Shown here: in pieces, positions 1 through 5,822 of the stretch
How positions within the stretch are numbered: the first letter of the stretch is position 1
Layout of the letters: each line of letters opens with the position of its first letter
Assembly: GCA_948468495.1 (NCBI GenBank)
Contig: CAOKJI010000070.1
Coordinates: 1-7,696 of the forward strand
Direction of reading: 5' to 3'
DNA: 7,696 nucleotides
From: an uncultured Dorea sp.
GTDB taxonomy: Bacteria; Bacillota_A; Clostridia; Lachnospirales; Lachnospiraceae
The notes under the pieces: model-generated
What the model was told of the DNA's origin: nothing
What the model saw: the letters and a program-made list of their open reading frames with translations, nothing else
The model's database searches: none
Made by a program: the position numbers and the translations under genes

Positions 1-269
1 ATAAGATACATTGGTCATCCCATTCCGGATGATGCGCTCTCGCGCTTCGCTCCCCTCTACCTCATGACTTGCATCATGTTCGAGAGGTCCTGGCCTACCC
101 AATACGCAGAGTTTATATAAATGCTTATATCGTCCCTGCCTTCTAATGCCGCTTCTTCTTTTTTATATAGCAGATGCGCTGCATCCGCCTTATCATGAAC
201 CCGCTGCTTAGTCTTTTCAGTCAAACCCCGGCTCATCACCGAAATTTATCTAAACAGCCGTTCTTATGA
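1..269 (-). ncRNA. Candidate omega/guide-type structured RNA downstream of the TnpB-like gene
   Basis: No convincing gene lies here. The minus strand directly after the TnpB-like stop codon holds a series of hairpins: 170-188 (8-bp stem with one G-U, AGC loop), 115-130 (ATATAA/TTATAT), 63-78 (CATGA/TCATG), 34-45 (GCGC stem closed by a GAGA tetraloop) and 15-32 (perfect TCATCC/GGATGA stem). TnpB proteins use an omega RNA encoded at and beyond the 3' end of tnpB, with the guide lying just after the scaffold, so the position and structure fit. There is no terminator between the gene and this stretch, which allows co-transcription. If the last hairpin closes the scaffold, the guide would start at about position 14-12 and run out of the window. 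The exact RNA ends are not determined, and covariation has not been tested. Confidence 0.45.
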
Positions 270-1583
270 TTAATGGATGATTCCCTCTCCCTGCCCGCGT
301 TTCTTCACATTCCGAGCAGTATTGGTCTTTTCCTCTTCTCTGTAACCACAGGAGAAACAGTTAAATATACCGTTCTCTTTCTTTCCCATAGCTCCGCACT
401 GACTGCACTCATTACTGATATCCTTGCCCAGCACTTCCACAATCTCAATGGATTGTTCCTTACATTTCTGCACCAGGCGCTTCCTTATATATCCCCTCTG
501 CCACTGGGAAAGAGAATGATTAATCTTCTTATTCTTTCCTCCAGCCTGGGGCTTCGGAAACTTTACCACATATAATGTCTGAGGCTTTTCTTCCTGCAGG
601 AAACGGTTCAGCTCATGATTGATGTAACTGTGCAGGGTCTCTTCCAAGCGCTGTTTCTTAGCATAATATTTCTTACGTCCCGGATTATCCTTCCGGTTAC
701 GGCTGTAACTGCTCATCTGCGCCCGGACCCAGTCAGACAGTTCCGACTGGTATTTGCCTAATTCTTCGCCGTAATAATGCCCCTCGTCAGTAGTCAGCAT
801 CGTATAGAATCCAACCGCCAGTCCCACCTGATTTAGATAATCCGCATGTCTGCGGACAGTGACATTTACCGGAACCTTAATCTCAATCCGGCTCTCCGAT
901 GGATAAAGCCGGATGTATAACTGGCTTTGGTAACGATTGCTATCTGTCAAAGGAACAAATATCCGCCTGCGTTTTTCTTTTATGGATATATAAATTCCAT
1001 GATCCGCATAGCGGTACGCTCTTTCGGAAATCGTAAATCCCTCTGCGTGTTCCGTATGAGGCTTCTTATGATATTTCCTCACCTGCCGGCTTAAATAGCG
1101 ATGCATATGGTCCGTATCCACCTTCCCGGCCAGTTTCTCATACTGCTTACGCATTGCCGCCGCCAATTCTACAGGCTGCTGATTTAATACTGCTTCAAAA
1201 GCATTATTGACTTTCATTAAAAAGCGAAGATAATGCTTTTCCTCTAACGATAGATTCTCATTCTGACTGATTAGCTTCATAAGCTTTGTCTTCGTCTTTG
1301 TCCACTGGCCCTTAATCTCTCCCAGAGCATCAAACACAGCAAGGTAGAAATATACGGAGGGTAGCCCTAACACATCCCGAAATCCGCTGGCTGTCATCTC
1401 ATTCTGTACAGTATATCCCGGATAAATCTTTGACAGGCTGGAAATCCCGCCAAACCGGCGATATACGTAATTCTTCACCGCGCGGTAATCCTCTGCAATA
1501 TCCAGAAGCTTCCTCATATCTCCTTCTGAAATCGGCTCTTTGTTGTACTGATGGACGGTCTTACATATCTTATCCGAAGGCAT
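270..1583 (-). CDS. tnpB: TnpB-family RNA-guided protein with inactivated RuvC site
   Basis: A 437-residue protein of usual TnpB length. The start is placed at ATG 1581-1583 because a perfect AGGAGG (1591-1597 region) precedes it by about 8 bases; an in-frame ATG 15 codons upstream has no such site. The C-terminal half follows the TnpB/Cas12 RuvC layout. A GLAVGF segment (residues 254-259) sits where GIDxG is expected; a VVKFP segment (339-343) sits where the IED/IEN motif is expected; a zinc finger with CSQC (393-396) and CFSC (409-412) is intact; and a KTNTARN tail (419-425) replaces DRDxNAARN. The three catalytic acids therefore read Ala256, Lys341 and Lys419. Known nuclease-dead TnpB relatives (TldRs) bind DNA with a guide RNA and repress transcription, so that role is the leading inference. 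The N-terminal half is divergent. The gene lies downstream of, and in the same direction as, a serine recombinase, like tnpA-tnpB in IS607, but the recombinase is not IS607-like. Confidence 0.85.
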   Translation of the reverse strand: MPSDKICKTVHQYNKEPISEGDMRKLLDIAEDYRAVKNYVYRRFGGISSLSKIYPGYTVQNEMTASGFRDVLGLPSVYFYLAVFDALGEIKGQWTKTKTKLMKLISQNENLSLEEKHYLRFLMKVNNAFEAVLNQQPVELAAAMRKQYEKLAGKVDTDHMHRYLSRQVRKYHKKPHTEHAEGFTISERAYRYADHGIYISIKEKRRRIFVPLTDSNRYQSQLYIRLYPSESRIEIKVPVNVTVRRHADYLNQVGLAVGFYTMLTTDEGHYYGEELGKYQSELSDWVRAQMSSYSRNRKDNPGRKKYYAKKQRLEETLHSYINHELNRFLQEEKPQTLYVVKFPKPQAGGKNKKINHSLSQWQRGYIRKRLVQKCKEQSIEIVEVLGKDISNECSQCGAMGKKENGIFNCFSCGYREEEKTNTARNVKKRGQGEGIIH

Positions 1584-1590
1584 ATTCACT

Positions 1591-1597
1591 TCCTCCT
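1591..1597 (-). promoter_or_regulatory. Ribosome binding site that decides the TnpB-like start
   Basis: On the minus strand the sequence AGGAGGA ends about 7-8 bases before the ATG at 1583. It favours the shorter 437-residue reading over a start at 1628, which lies inside the repeat region and has no purine-rich site. Confidence 0.75.
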
Positions 1598-1613
1598 GGA
1601 CAATATACTCAGG

Positions 1614-1796
1614 GGCATACCTTAACACATGCCCTTCTGGCAGGTGAACTTCGTCCGATAAGACATACCTTATGAAACAGCCGAATGGCCATTAGGGGTG
1701 CCCGGAGGGTATACCCTGTGAAGCAGCCGCATGGCCATGATGGGGTACCCGGAGGGTATACTTAACGAACCGCTAATGTTCGTTAAGGTGTACTTT
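1614..1796. repeat. Iterated GGYRTACYT elements with about 47-bp spacing, including two near-identical units
   Basis: Two direct repeats, 1668-1713 and 1714-1761, agree at about 40 of 47 positions. They share the blocks CAGCCG, ATGGCCAT, GGGGT and CCCGGAGGGTATAC. A short element of the form GGYRTACYT recurs on the plus strand at 1614, 1662 (GACATACCTT), 1708, 1755 and 1787, at spacings of 48, 46, 47 and 32. The last copy is the left crossover-like inverted repeat described separately. The array would lie in the 5' leader of the TnpB-like gene. It could be recombinase accessory binding sites, remnants of past recombination, or a transcribed leader structure. I cannot tell which. Confidence 0.6.
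1761..1787. repeat. Perfect 10-bp hairpin/dyad upstream of the TnpB-like gene
   Basis: CTTAACGAAC (1761-1770) and GTTCGTTAAG (1778-1787) are perfect reverse complements around a 7-base centre. The arms extend imperfectly into GTATAC on the left and GTGTAC on the right with one bulged base, about 15 bp in all. There is no T-run after it on either strand, so it is not a standard terminator. It may be an operator, a recombinase accessory site, or a leader hairpin. Confidence 0.6.
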
Positions 1797-1942
1797 TTGA
1801 GATATTTTTTTGAAATGGAATATTTTAGTAAAATTGCAAGAAAAAAGATATGAAAAAGGGGGTTAATATTATTGACTTGTTGCCGATATTATAATAGAAT
1901 GGTTAAGAATTTGACTGAAAACTGTCGTCTCGAAAAGTACAC
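1788..1942. repeat. Inverted-repeat-bounded, A+T-rich putative invertible segment
   Basis: GTGTACTTTTTGAGA at 1788-1802 and TCTCGAAAAGTACAC at 1928-1942 are inverted repeats with 14 of 15 bases matching, around a 125-bp A+T-rich interior. The right arm sits in a larger dyad in which AAAAGT and ACTTTT flank a central GT (minus-strand reading). This matches the 2-bp-centred crossover sites of small serine recombinases. The left arm has the same GT centre but a weaker outer half. The segment lies about 30 bp past the 3' end of a serine recombinase gene and contains a strong promoter. This combination matches known invertible promoters (invertons). Inversion itself is not shown by one sequence. 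Confidence 0.6.
1872..1900 (+). promoter_or_regulatory. Near-consensus sigma-A promoter inside the putative invertible segment
   Basis: TTGACT (1872-1877) and TAGAAT (1895-1900) are separated by exactly 17 bp, with one mismatch to consensus in each box. In this orientation it reads rightward, away from the TnpB-like gene and antisense to the 3' end of the recombinase gene. Inversion about the repeat centre (1865) would place the -10 box near 1830-1835 on the minus strand, about 235 bp before the TnpB ribosome binding site. No comparably good minus-strand promoter is visible inside the segment: a TATAAT exists there but its -35 box is poor. Confidence 0.6.
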
Positions 1943-1972
1943 TTTTTCGGATGGGATGCTTATCTGATTCTG

Positions 1973-2581
1973 TTATTCTTCTAGTTTACTCTGCTTTTTT
2001 GCTCTGCCATAGAATGTAGATCTTGACATTCCGCATATCTCTGCCGCTTTTGCGATACTGATCTCTCCTTTTTTCCATCTTTCGCGGGCCTCATAAAAAT
2101 TATCCGGCAGAGAAACTGCCGGTCTGCCGAATTTTACGCCTCTCGCCTTTGCCGCCGCAATCCCTTCTGTCTGGCGCTGCCTGATATTTTTCCGTTCATT
2201 TTCCGCTACAAAGCTTAGAACCTGCAGAACAATATCACTCAAAAATGTTCCCGTAAGATCTTTCTCCCGCCGGGTATCCAAAAGAGGCATATCAATTACT
2301 ACAATATCTGATTTTTTCTCTTTTGTGATAATACGCCACTGCTCCTGAATCTCCTGATAATTCCTTCCCAGTCGGTCTATAGACTGAATATAAAGAATGG
2401 CGTTCTCATCCAGTTTCCGCAGGAGCTTTTTATACTGGGGACGGTTAAAATCTTTTCCGCTCTGCTTGTCTACATAGATATTTTTAATCGGAACGTGCAT
2501 CTTGGTCATTGCGCTAAGCTGTCTGTCCTCTTTCTGTCCAACGGAACTTACCCGGCAATATCCATAAAAAACCTGGCTCAT
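1973..2581 (-). CDS. Small serine recombinase (resolvase/invertase family)
   Basis: A 202-residue site-specific DNA recombinase that cuts through a 5'-phosphoserine intermediate. The start at 2579-2581 is chosen because GGGAGGAG lies 5 bases upstream; an ATG six codons earlier has a weaker site. The N-terminal catalytic domain shows YGYCRVS with the nucleophile Ser12 and the partner Arg10, then the IDRLGRN motif with two active-site arginines near residues 70-73. The long E-helix follows (FVAENERKNIRQRQTEGI). The C-terminus carries GRPAVSLP and a Hin/TnpR-type helix-turn-helix ending in GMSRSTFYGRAKK. It lacks the N-terminal MerR-like domain of IS607 TnpA and the large C-terminal part of phage integrases. 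Its neighbour is the inverted-repeat segment 1788-1942, its most obvious substrate. Whether it acts as an invertase or a resolvase cannot be settled from the protein alone. Confidence 0.93.
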   Translation of the reverse strand: MSQVFYGYCRVSSVGQKEDRQLSAMTKMHVPIKNIYVDKQSGKDFNRPQYKKLLRKLDENAILYIQSIDRLGRNYQEIQEQWRIITKEKKSDIVVIDMPLLDTRREKDLTGTFLSDIVLQVLSFVAENERKNIRQRQTEGIAAAKARGVKFGRPAVSLPDNFYEARERWKKGEISIAKAAEICGMSRSTFYGRAKKQSKLEE

Positions 2582-2622
2582 CGTATCTCCTCCCTGCATG
2601 CATTTCTCCCATCCATCTTTTC

Positions 2623-2652
2623 ATCATAGCATGCAGCGGTCTGGTTTGTCTT
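2623..2652 (-). promoter_or_regulatory. Candidate promoter of the serine recombinase gene
   Basis: On the minus strand TATGAT (2623-2628) is preceded by TGC, an extended -10 pattern. An AAGACA box (2647-2652) lies 18 bp upstream. The -35 box is weak and the extended -10 could compensate. It lies about 40 bp before the recombinase start and downstream of the tatD hairpin, so the recombinase can be transcribed independently of metG-tatD. Confidence 0.4.
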
Positions 2653-2680
2653 CTTTACGCAGGGTATAACTAAAGACAGC

Positions 2681-2701
2681 GGACTGGCATTAAGCCAGTC
2701 C
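2681..2701 (-). terminator. Hairpin overlapping the tatD stop codon
   Basis: GGACTGGC (2681-2688) and GCCAGTCC (2694-2701) form a perfect 8-bp stem with a 5-base loop, and the tatD TAA stop lies in the loop. The minus-strand sequence after it (GCTGTCTTTAG) has only a poor U-tract, so this is a weak intrinsic terminator at best. Confidence 0.45.
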
Positions 2702-3454
2702 GTACATCTTCTTCGCATTTTTTTCTGTCTGCCGGATAACCTCTTCTGCCGACACTCCTTTTATTCCCGCAATTTCCTCCGCAGCATACCGGATATACCC
2801 GGAGTGATTGCGTTTCCCCCGGAAGGGTACCGGCGCCAGATAAGGGCAGTCGGTCTCAAGTACAATGGAAGTCAGCGGAACTTCCGCCACAACTTCCTTC
2901 AGCTTCCTGCCATTCTTAAAGGTCACCACTCCGCCTACGCCAATATAATAACCCATCTTCACATATTCTTTCGCCATTTCTTTGGAATATGAAAAACAGT
3001 GAATAACTCCCTGAAGCCCCCTGCCATACTCTTTCATAATCTCCATCGTATCGGAGGCTGCCTCCCGGCTGTGAATCAGCACAGGAAGAGACAGCTCTCT
3101 CGCAAGCTCAAGCTGGCGGATAAACCATTTTTTTTGAAGCTCATGCGATTCATTGTCCCAGTAATAATCCAGCCCAATCTCTCCCACTGCAATGACCTTG
3201 TCTTTCTGAAACTGCTCCTTCATCTTTGTGAAAGTCTCCTCATTCAAAGCCCCCACTTCATCCGGATGAACACCTACCGCTGCATACATAAACGGATACT
3301 TCTGTACCATCTCCGGTACGGTAAAACAGGACCTGTAAGAAGCTCCCACATTTACAATTGTACCGACTCCCTGCTCCGGCATAGAGGCCAGAAGTTCTTC
3401 TCTGTCCTCATCAAACTGGCTGCTGTCATAATGCGCATGTGTGTCAAATATCAT
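2690..3454 (-). CDS. tatD: TatD-family metal-dependent hydrolase/DNase
   Basis: A 254-residue TIM-barrel amidohydrolase-fold protein, full length for the TatD family of cytoplasmic, divalent-metal-dependent 3'-5' nucleases. All metal ligands are present: the His6-x-His8 pair in FDTHAHYD, Glu92 in GEIGLDYYW, His128 in VLIHSREA, His152 in GVIHCFSYS and Asp202 in LETDCPYLAP. A GAGGTGAGAG stretch precedes the ATG by 6-8 bases. The gene follows metG in the same direction, as in many Bacillota (metS-yabD in Bacillus). Here, however, the two are 273 bp apart because palindromic repeat elements sit between them. No clear promoter of its own is visible, so read-through from metG is likely. The usual substrate in this lineage is not established; the DNase role is inherited from family members. 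Confidence 0.95.
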   Translation of the reverse strand: MIFDTHAHYDSSQFDEDREELLASMPEQGVGTIVNVGASYRSCFTVPEMVQKYPFMYAAVGVHPDEVGALNEETFTKMKEQFQKDKVIAVGEIGLDYYWDNESHELQKKWFIRQLELARELSLPVLIHSREAASDTMEIMKEYGRGLQGVIHCFSYSKEMAKEYVKMGYYIGVGGVVTFKNGRKLKEVVAEVPLTSIVLETDCPYLAPVPFRGKRNHSGYIRYAAEEIAGIKGVSAEEVIRQTEKNAKKMYGLA

Positions 3455-3491
3455 CTTCTCTCACCTCTTCCGGTTCATTGTTCTGAATCCC

Positions 3492-3503
3492 CACTGTACA
3501 GTG
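3492..3503. promoter_or_regulatory. Perfect 12-bp palindrome upstream of tatD
   Basis: CACTGTACAGTG is a perfect dyad, 38 bp before the tatD start and just outside the palindromic element at 3521-3686. It could bind a dimeric regulator. A chance or element-derived origin is equally possible. Confidence 0.3.
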
Positions 3504-3520
3504 AATAATGCAATGCTGTA

Positions 3521-3686
3521 CTAGTACTCCATCCGGCTAGAAATTGGAGTCTGTGACTGTCTGTTTCGCACCATTGCGTCGTTAAAATTTCTAGACGATG
3601 CCACCGCATCGCCGTCGAAATTTTGCCTAGCACTGGCACGAACCATACAGCCCCATACTCTAATTTCTAACTGGATGGAGTACTAG
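3521..3686. repeat. 166-bp palindromic MITE-like element between metG and tatD
   Basis: The terminal arms 3521-3550 and 3657-3686 are inverted repeats with 27 of 30 positions matching, starting CTAGTACTCCATCC and ending in its complement. The interior has further nested pairing: AAAATTTC (from 3585) with GAAATTTT (from 3617), CGATG with CATCG, and an outer CTGT...ACAG pair. There is no coding capacity. Size, palindromic ends and intergenic position fit a miniature inverted-repeat element. The CTAG at each end could be a target duplication (CTAG is a known target of IS5-group transposases) or part of the element. Confidence 0.7.
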
Positions 3687-3731
3687 AGCGTGTCCCCAAA
3701 TTCATTCCTGCAATCTGGGGACACGCTCTAG
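3683..3731. repeat. Perfect 16-bp inverted repeat overlapping the metG stop codon
   Basis: CTAGAGCGTGTCCCCA (3683-3698) and TGGGGACACGCTCTAG (3716-3731) match perfectly around a 17-base centre. The TAG stop of metG lies in the right arm. The left CTAG is shared with the end of the element at 3521-3686. No T-run follows on either strand, so despite its stability it is not a canonical terminator. It may still slow or protect the metG transcript end. Confidence 0.7.
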
Positions 3732-5677
3732 CAGATTTCCGCTCCTGCAGGCATTTCCTTTTCCGGCGTCATCAATGCAAGATTGCCCTCTGCGTCTTCT
3801 GCACATAAAATCATACCTTCCGACAACACTCCCGCAAGTTTGGCAGGTTTCAAATTAACCAGAACCATTACTTTCTTGCCAACCATTTCTTCGGCGCTGT
3901 AATATTTCTTAATGCCTGATACAATTTGCTTTACCTGGCTTCCTACTTTTACCTTGGAGCAGAGAAGCTTCTTAGACTTCGGCACTTCCTCACAGGCGAT
4001 AATCTCTCCCACCTGGAACTGCATTTTCCCAAAATCATCAAACGAAATCTCCGGTTTCGCCTCAATATCAATGACCGGTTCCTCTTCTTTTTCTTTCTCT
4101 CCCTTTGCTTCTTCCTTTCCATCTTCTGCAGTCACTTCTGCCGACGGATGAAGTTCTTCCACCTTTTGCATTACCTCATTCACATCCAGTCTCTGGAAGA
4201 GAATCTCCGGCTTATCCGTTACTTTGCCATCCCCAAGCTGGGCAAGAATCTTTTCCGAAGTCTCCGGCATAAACGGCGCAAGCAGAGCCGCCCCTGACTT
4301 AATGCTCTCAATCAGATTATACAGCACCGTTTCCAGCCGGTCTTTTGCCGCCTCATCTTTCGCAAGGGCCCATGGCATGGTCTCGTCAATATATTTATTG
4401 CAACGTTTAAATAAAGTAAAAATCTCCGTAATGGCGTCTGCCACCCGCAGTTCATCCATCTTCTTTTCTACAAGCTTCGGCGCATTCTCTACAACAGCCT
4501 TTAAATTGGCGTCCACCTCTTCCGAAACGCCCTTATCCGTTACTGTTCCTCCGAAATACTTATTCGTCATAGATATGGTACGGTTCACCAGATTGCCAAG
4601 GGTATTCGCCAAATCCGAATTAAGACGCTCTACCATCAACTCCCAGGAAATCACACCGTCATTGTCAAATGGCATCTCATGCAGCACAAAATAGCGCACC
4701 GCGTCCACTCCAAAGAAATCCACCAGTTCATCCGCATATAATACATTCCCCTTGGATTTACTCATCTTACCGTCCCCCTGCAAAAGCCATGGGTGTCCAA
4801 AAATCTGCTTCGGCAGCGGTTCGCCTAACGCCATCAGGAATATCGGCCAGTAAATGGTATGGAAACGGATAATATCTTTACCGATTAAGTGCAAATCCGC
4901 CGGCCAGTTCTTCTTATACTGCTCTGTACTTTCTCCGTCCGCATCATATCCGATTCCGGTAATATAGTTGGTCAGCGCATCCAGCCATACATATACCACA
5001 TGCTTATCATCAAAGTCTACCGGGATTCCCCACTTAAATGAGGTTCTGGACACACACAAATCCTGCAGTCCCGGAAGCAGGAAGTTATTCATCATCTCAT
5101 TTTTCCGGGAAACCGGCTGAATAAATTCCGGATGCGCATTAATATGCTCAATCAGCCGGTCAGCATATTTGCTCATCTTAAAGAAATACGCCTCTTCCTT
5201 AGCAGGCTTTACCTCCCCCCCGCAGTCCGGACATTTGCCGTCCACAAGCTGGGATTCCGTCCAGAAAGACTCGCAGGGCGTACAGTAAAGCCCTTCATAG
5301 GCTCCTTTGTAAATATCTCCCTGCTCATACAGTTTCCTGAAAATCTTTTGAACTTGCTTCTCATGGTCTGTGTCGGTAGTACGAATAAATTTGTCATAAG
5401 AAGTATTCATCAAATCCCAGATATCCTTAATCTGACCTGCGACGCCGTCAACAAACTTCTTCGGCGTTACGCCCGCCTCTTCGGCCTTCAGCTCAATCTT
5501 CTGTCCATGCTCATCCGTTCCCGTCTGGAAAAACACGTCGTATCCCTGACTCCTCTTATACCTGGCAATCGCATCCGCCAGCACAATCTCATAGGTATTA
5601 CCGATATGCGGCTTACCGGAAGTATAAGCAATCGCCGTAGTCATGTAATATTTTGGTTTACTGCATTTCTCACACAT
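3728..5677 (-). CDS. metG: Methionyl-tRNA synthetase
   Basis: A 649-residue enzyme that charges tRNA-Met with methionine using ATP in the cytoplasm. The class I Rossmann core shows the HIGH-type motif PHIGN (23-27) and KMSKS (304-308). The inserted zinc knuckle has CTPC (132-135) and CPDC (149-152), followed by the helical anticodon-binding domain (about 350-500). A highly charged linker (about 508-540, Glu/Lys rich) leads to a fused C-terminal EMAP/Trbp111-type tRNA-binding domain (about 546-649) starting DDFGKMQFQVG. The length and domain set are normal for Bacillota. An AAGGAGAG site precedes the ATG by about 6-7 bases. The gene is preceded by its own promoter and T-box leader, which controls it by uncharged tRNA. 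Its stop codon falls inside the inverted repeat at 3683-3731. Confidence 0.98.
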   Translation of the reverse strand: MCEKCSKPKYYMTTAIAYTSGKPHIGNTYEIVLADAIARYKRSQGYDVFFQTGTDEHGQKIELKAEEAGVTPKKFVDGVAGQIKDIWDLMNTSYDKFIRTTDTDHEKQVQKIFRKLYEQGDIYKGAYEGLYCTPCESFWTESQLVDGKCPDCGGEVKPAKEEAYFFKMSKYADRLIEHINAHPEFIQPVSRKNEMMNNFLLPGLQDLCVSRTSFKWGIPVDFDDKHVVYVWLDALTNYITGIGYDADGESTEQYKKNWPADLHLIGKDIIRFHTIYWPIFLMALGEPLPKQIFGHPWLLQGDGKMSKSKGNVLYADELVDFFGVDAVRYFVLHEMPFDNDGVISWELMVERLNSDLANTLGNLVNRTISMTNKYFGGTVTDKGVSEEVDANLKAVVENAPKLVEKKMDELRVADAITEIFTLFKRCNKYIDETMPWALAKDEAAKDRLETVLYNLIESIKSGAALLAPFMPETSEKILAQLGDGKVTDKPEILFQRLDVNEVMQKVEELHPSAEVTAEDGKEEAKGEKEKEEEPVIDIEAKPEISFDDFGKMQFQVGEIIACEEVPKSKKLLCSKVKVGSQVKQIVSGIKKYYSAEEMVGKKVMVLVNLKPAKLAGVLSEGMILCAEDAEGNLALMTPEKEMPAGAEIC

Positions 5678-5730
5678 AATCTTCTCTCCTTCTATTCTTC
5701 ACAATTTAGAGTAATGGTAATCCCCTTTTC

Positions 5731-5758
5731 GTTACACAAAAGCGCTTTCTTATGTAAC
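5731..5758 (-). other. Hairpin between the T-box terminator and metG
   Basis: GTTACA (5731-5736) and TGTAAC (5753-5758) pair around an interior containing the palindrome AAAGCGCTTT. On the minus strand it begins directly after the U-run of the T-box terminator and lies about 54 bases before the metG ATG. It does not cover the ribosome binding site. Its role is unknown; it may stabilise the read-through transcript. Confidence 0.4.
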
Positions 5759-5822
5759 AAAAAAGTCCCCTCCAGTCCCTGTCGGAACCAGAGAAGACGA
5801 CTAAATCGTGTTACCACTTCTC
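5759..5822 (-). terminator. T-box antiterminator and intrinsic terminator
   Basis: The antiterminator is AGAAG, the bulge UGGUAAC, then ACGA-UUUAG-UCGU and CUUCU, read on the minus strand from about 5822. The UGGU in the bulge would pair with the ACCA acceptor end of uncharged tRNA-Met. The competing terminator is a 15-bp stem with G-U pairs (arms 5784-5798 and 5765-5779, GACA loop) followed by six U (5764-5759). The two structures share the CUUCU strand, so they exclude each other. Confidence 0.88.

Noticed and set aside
57..239. Minus-strand 60-codon ORF after the TnpB-like gene
   Set aside because: It starts with GTG without a ribosome binding site, overlaps several hairpins, and resembles no protein I recognise. 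A structured RNA explains the region better. It is kept as an alternative in the guide-RNA finding.
1668..1761. CRISPR-like array
   Set aside because: Only two long imperfect units lie directly end to end with no unique spacers, so they are tandem repeats.
1931..1949. Terminator after the serine recombinase gene
   Set aside because: The CGAAAA...TTTTTCG dyad is A+T-rich with no U-run beyond it. It is better read as the right crossover-like site of the inverted-repeat segment.
2999..3508. Plus-strand ORF of 169 codons opposite tatD
   Set aside because: It is antisense to a clear TatD with all catalytic residues, has no ribosome binding site, and shows no recognisable domain.
3683..3731. Intrinsic terminator of metG
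   Set aside because: The stem is strong, but no U-tract follows in the metG direction, and the CTAG-bounded structure fits a repeat element better.
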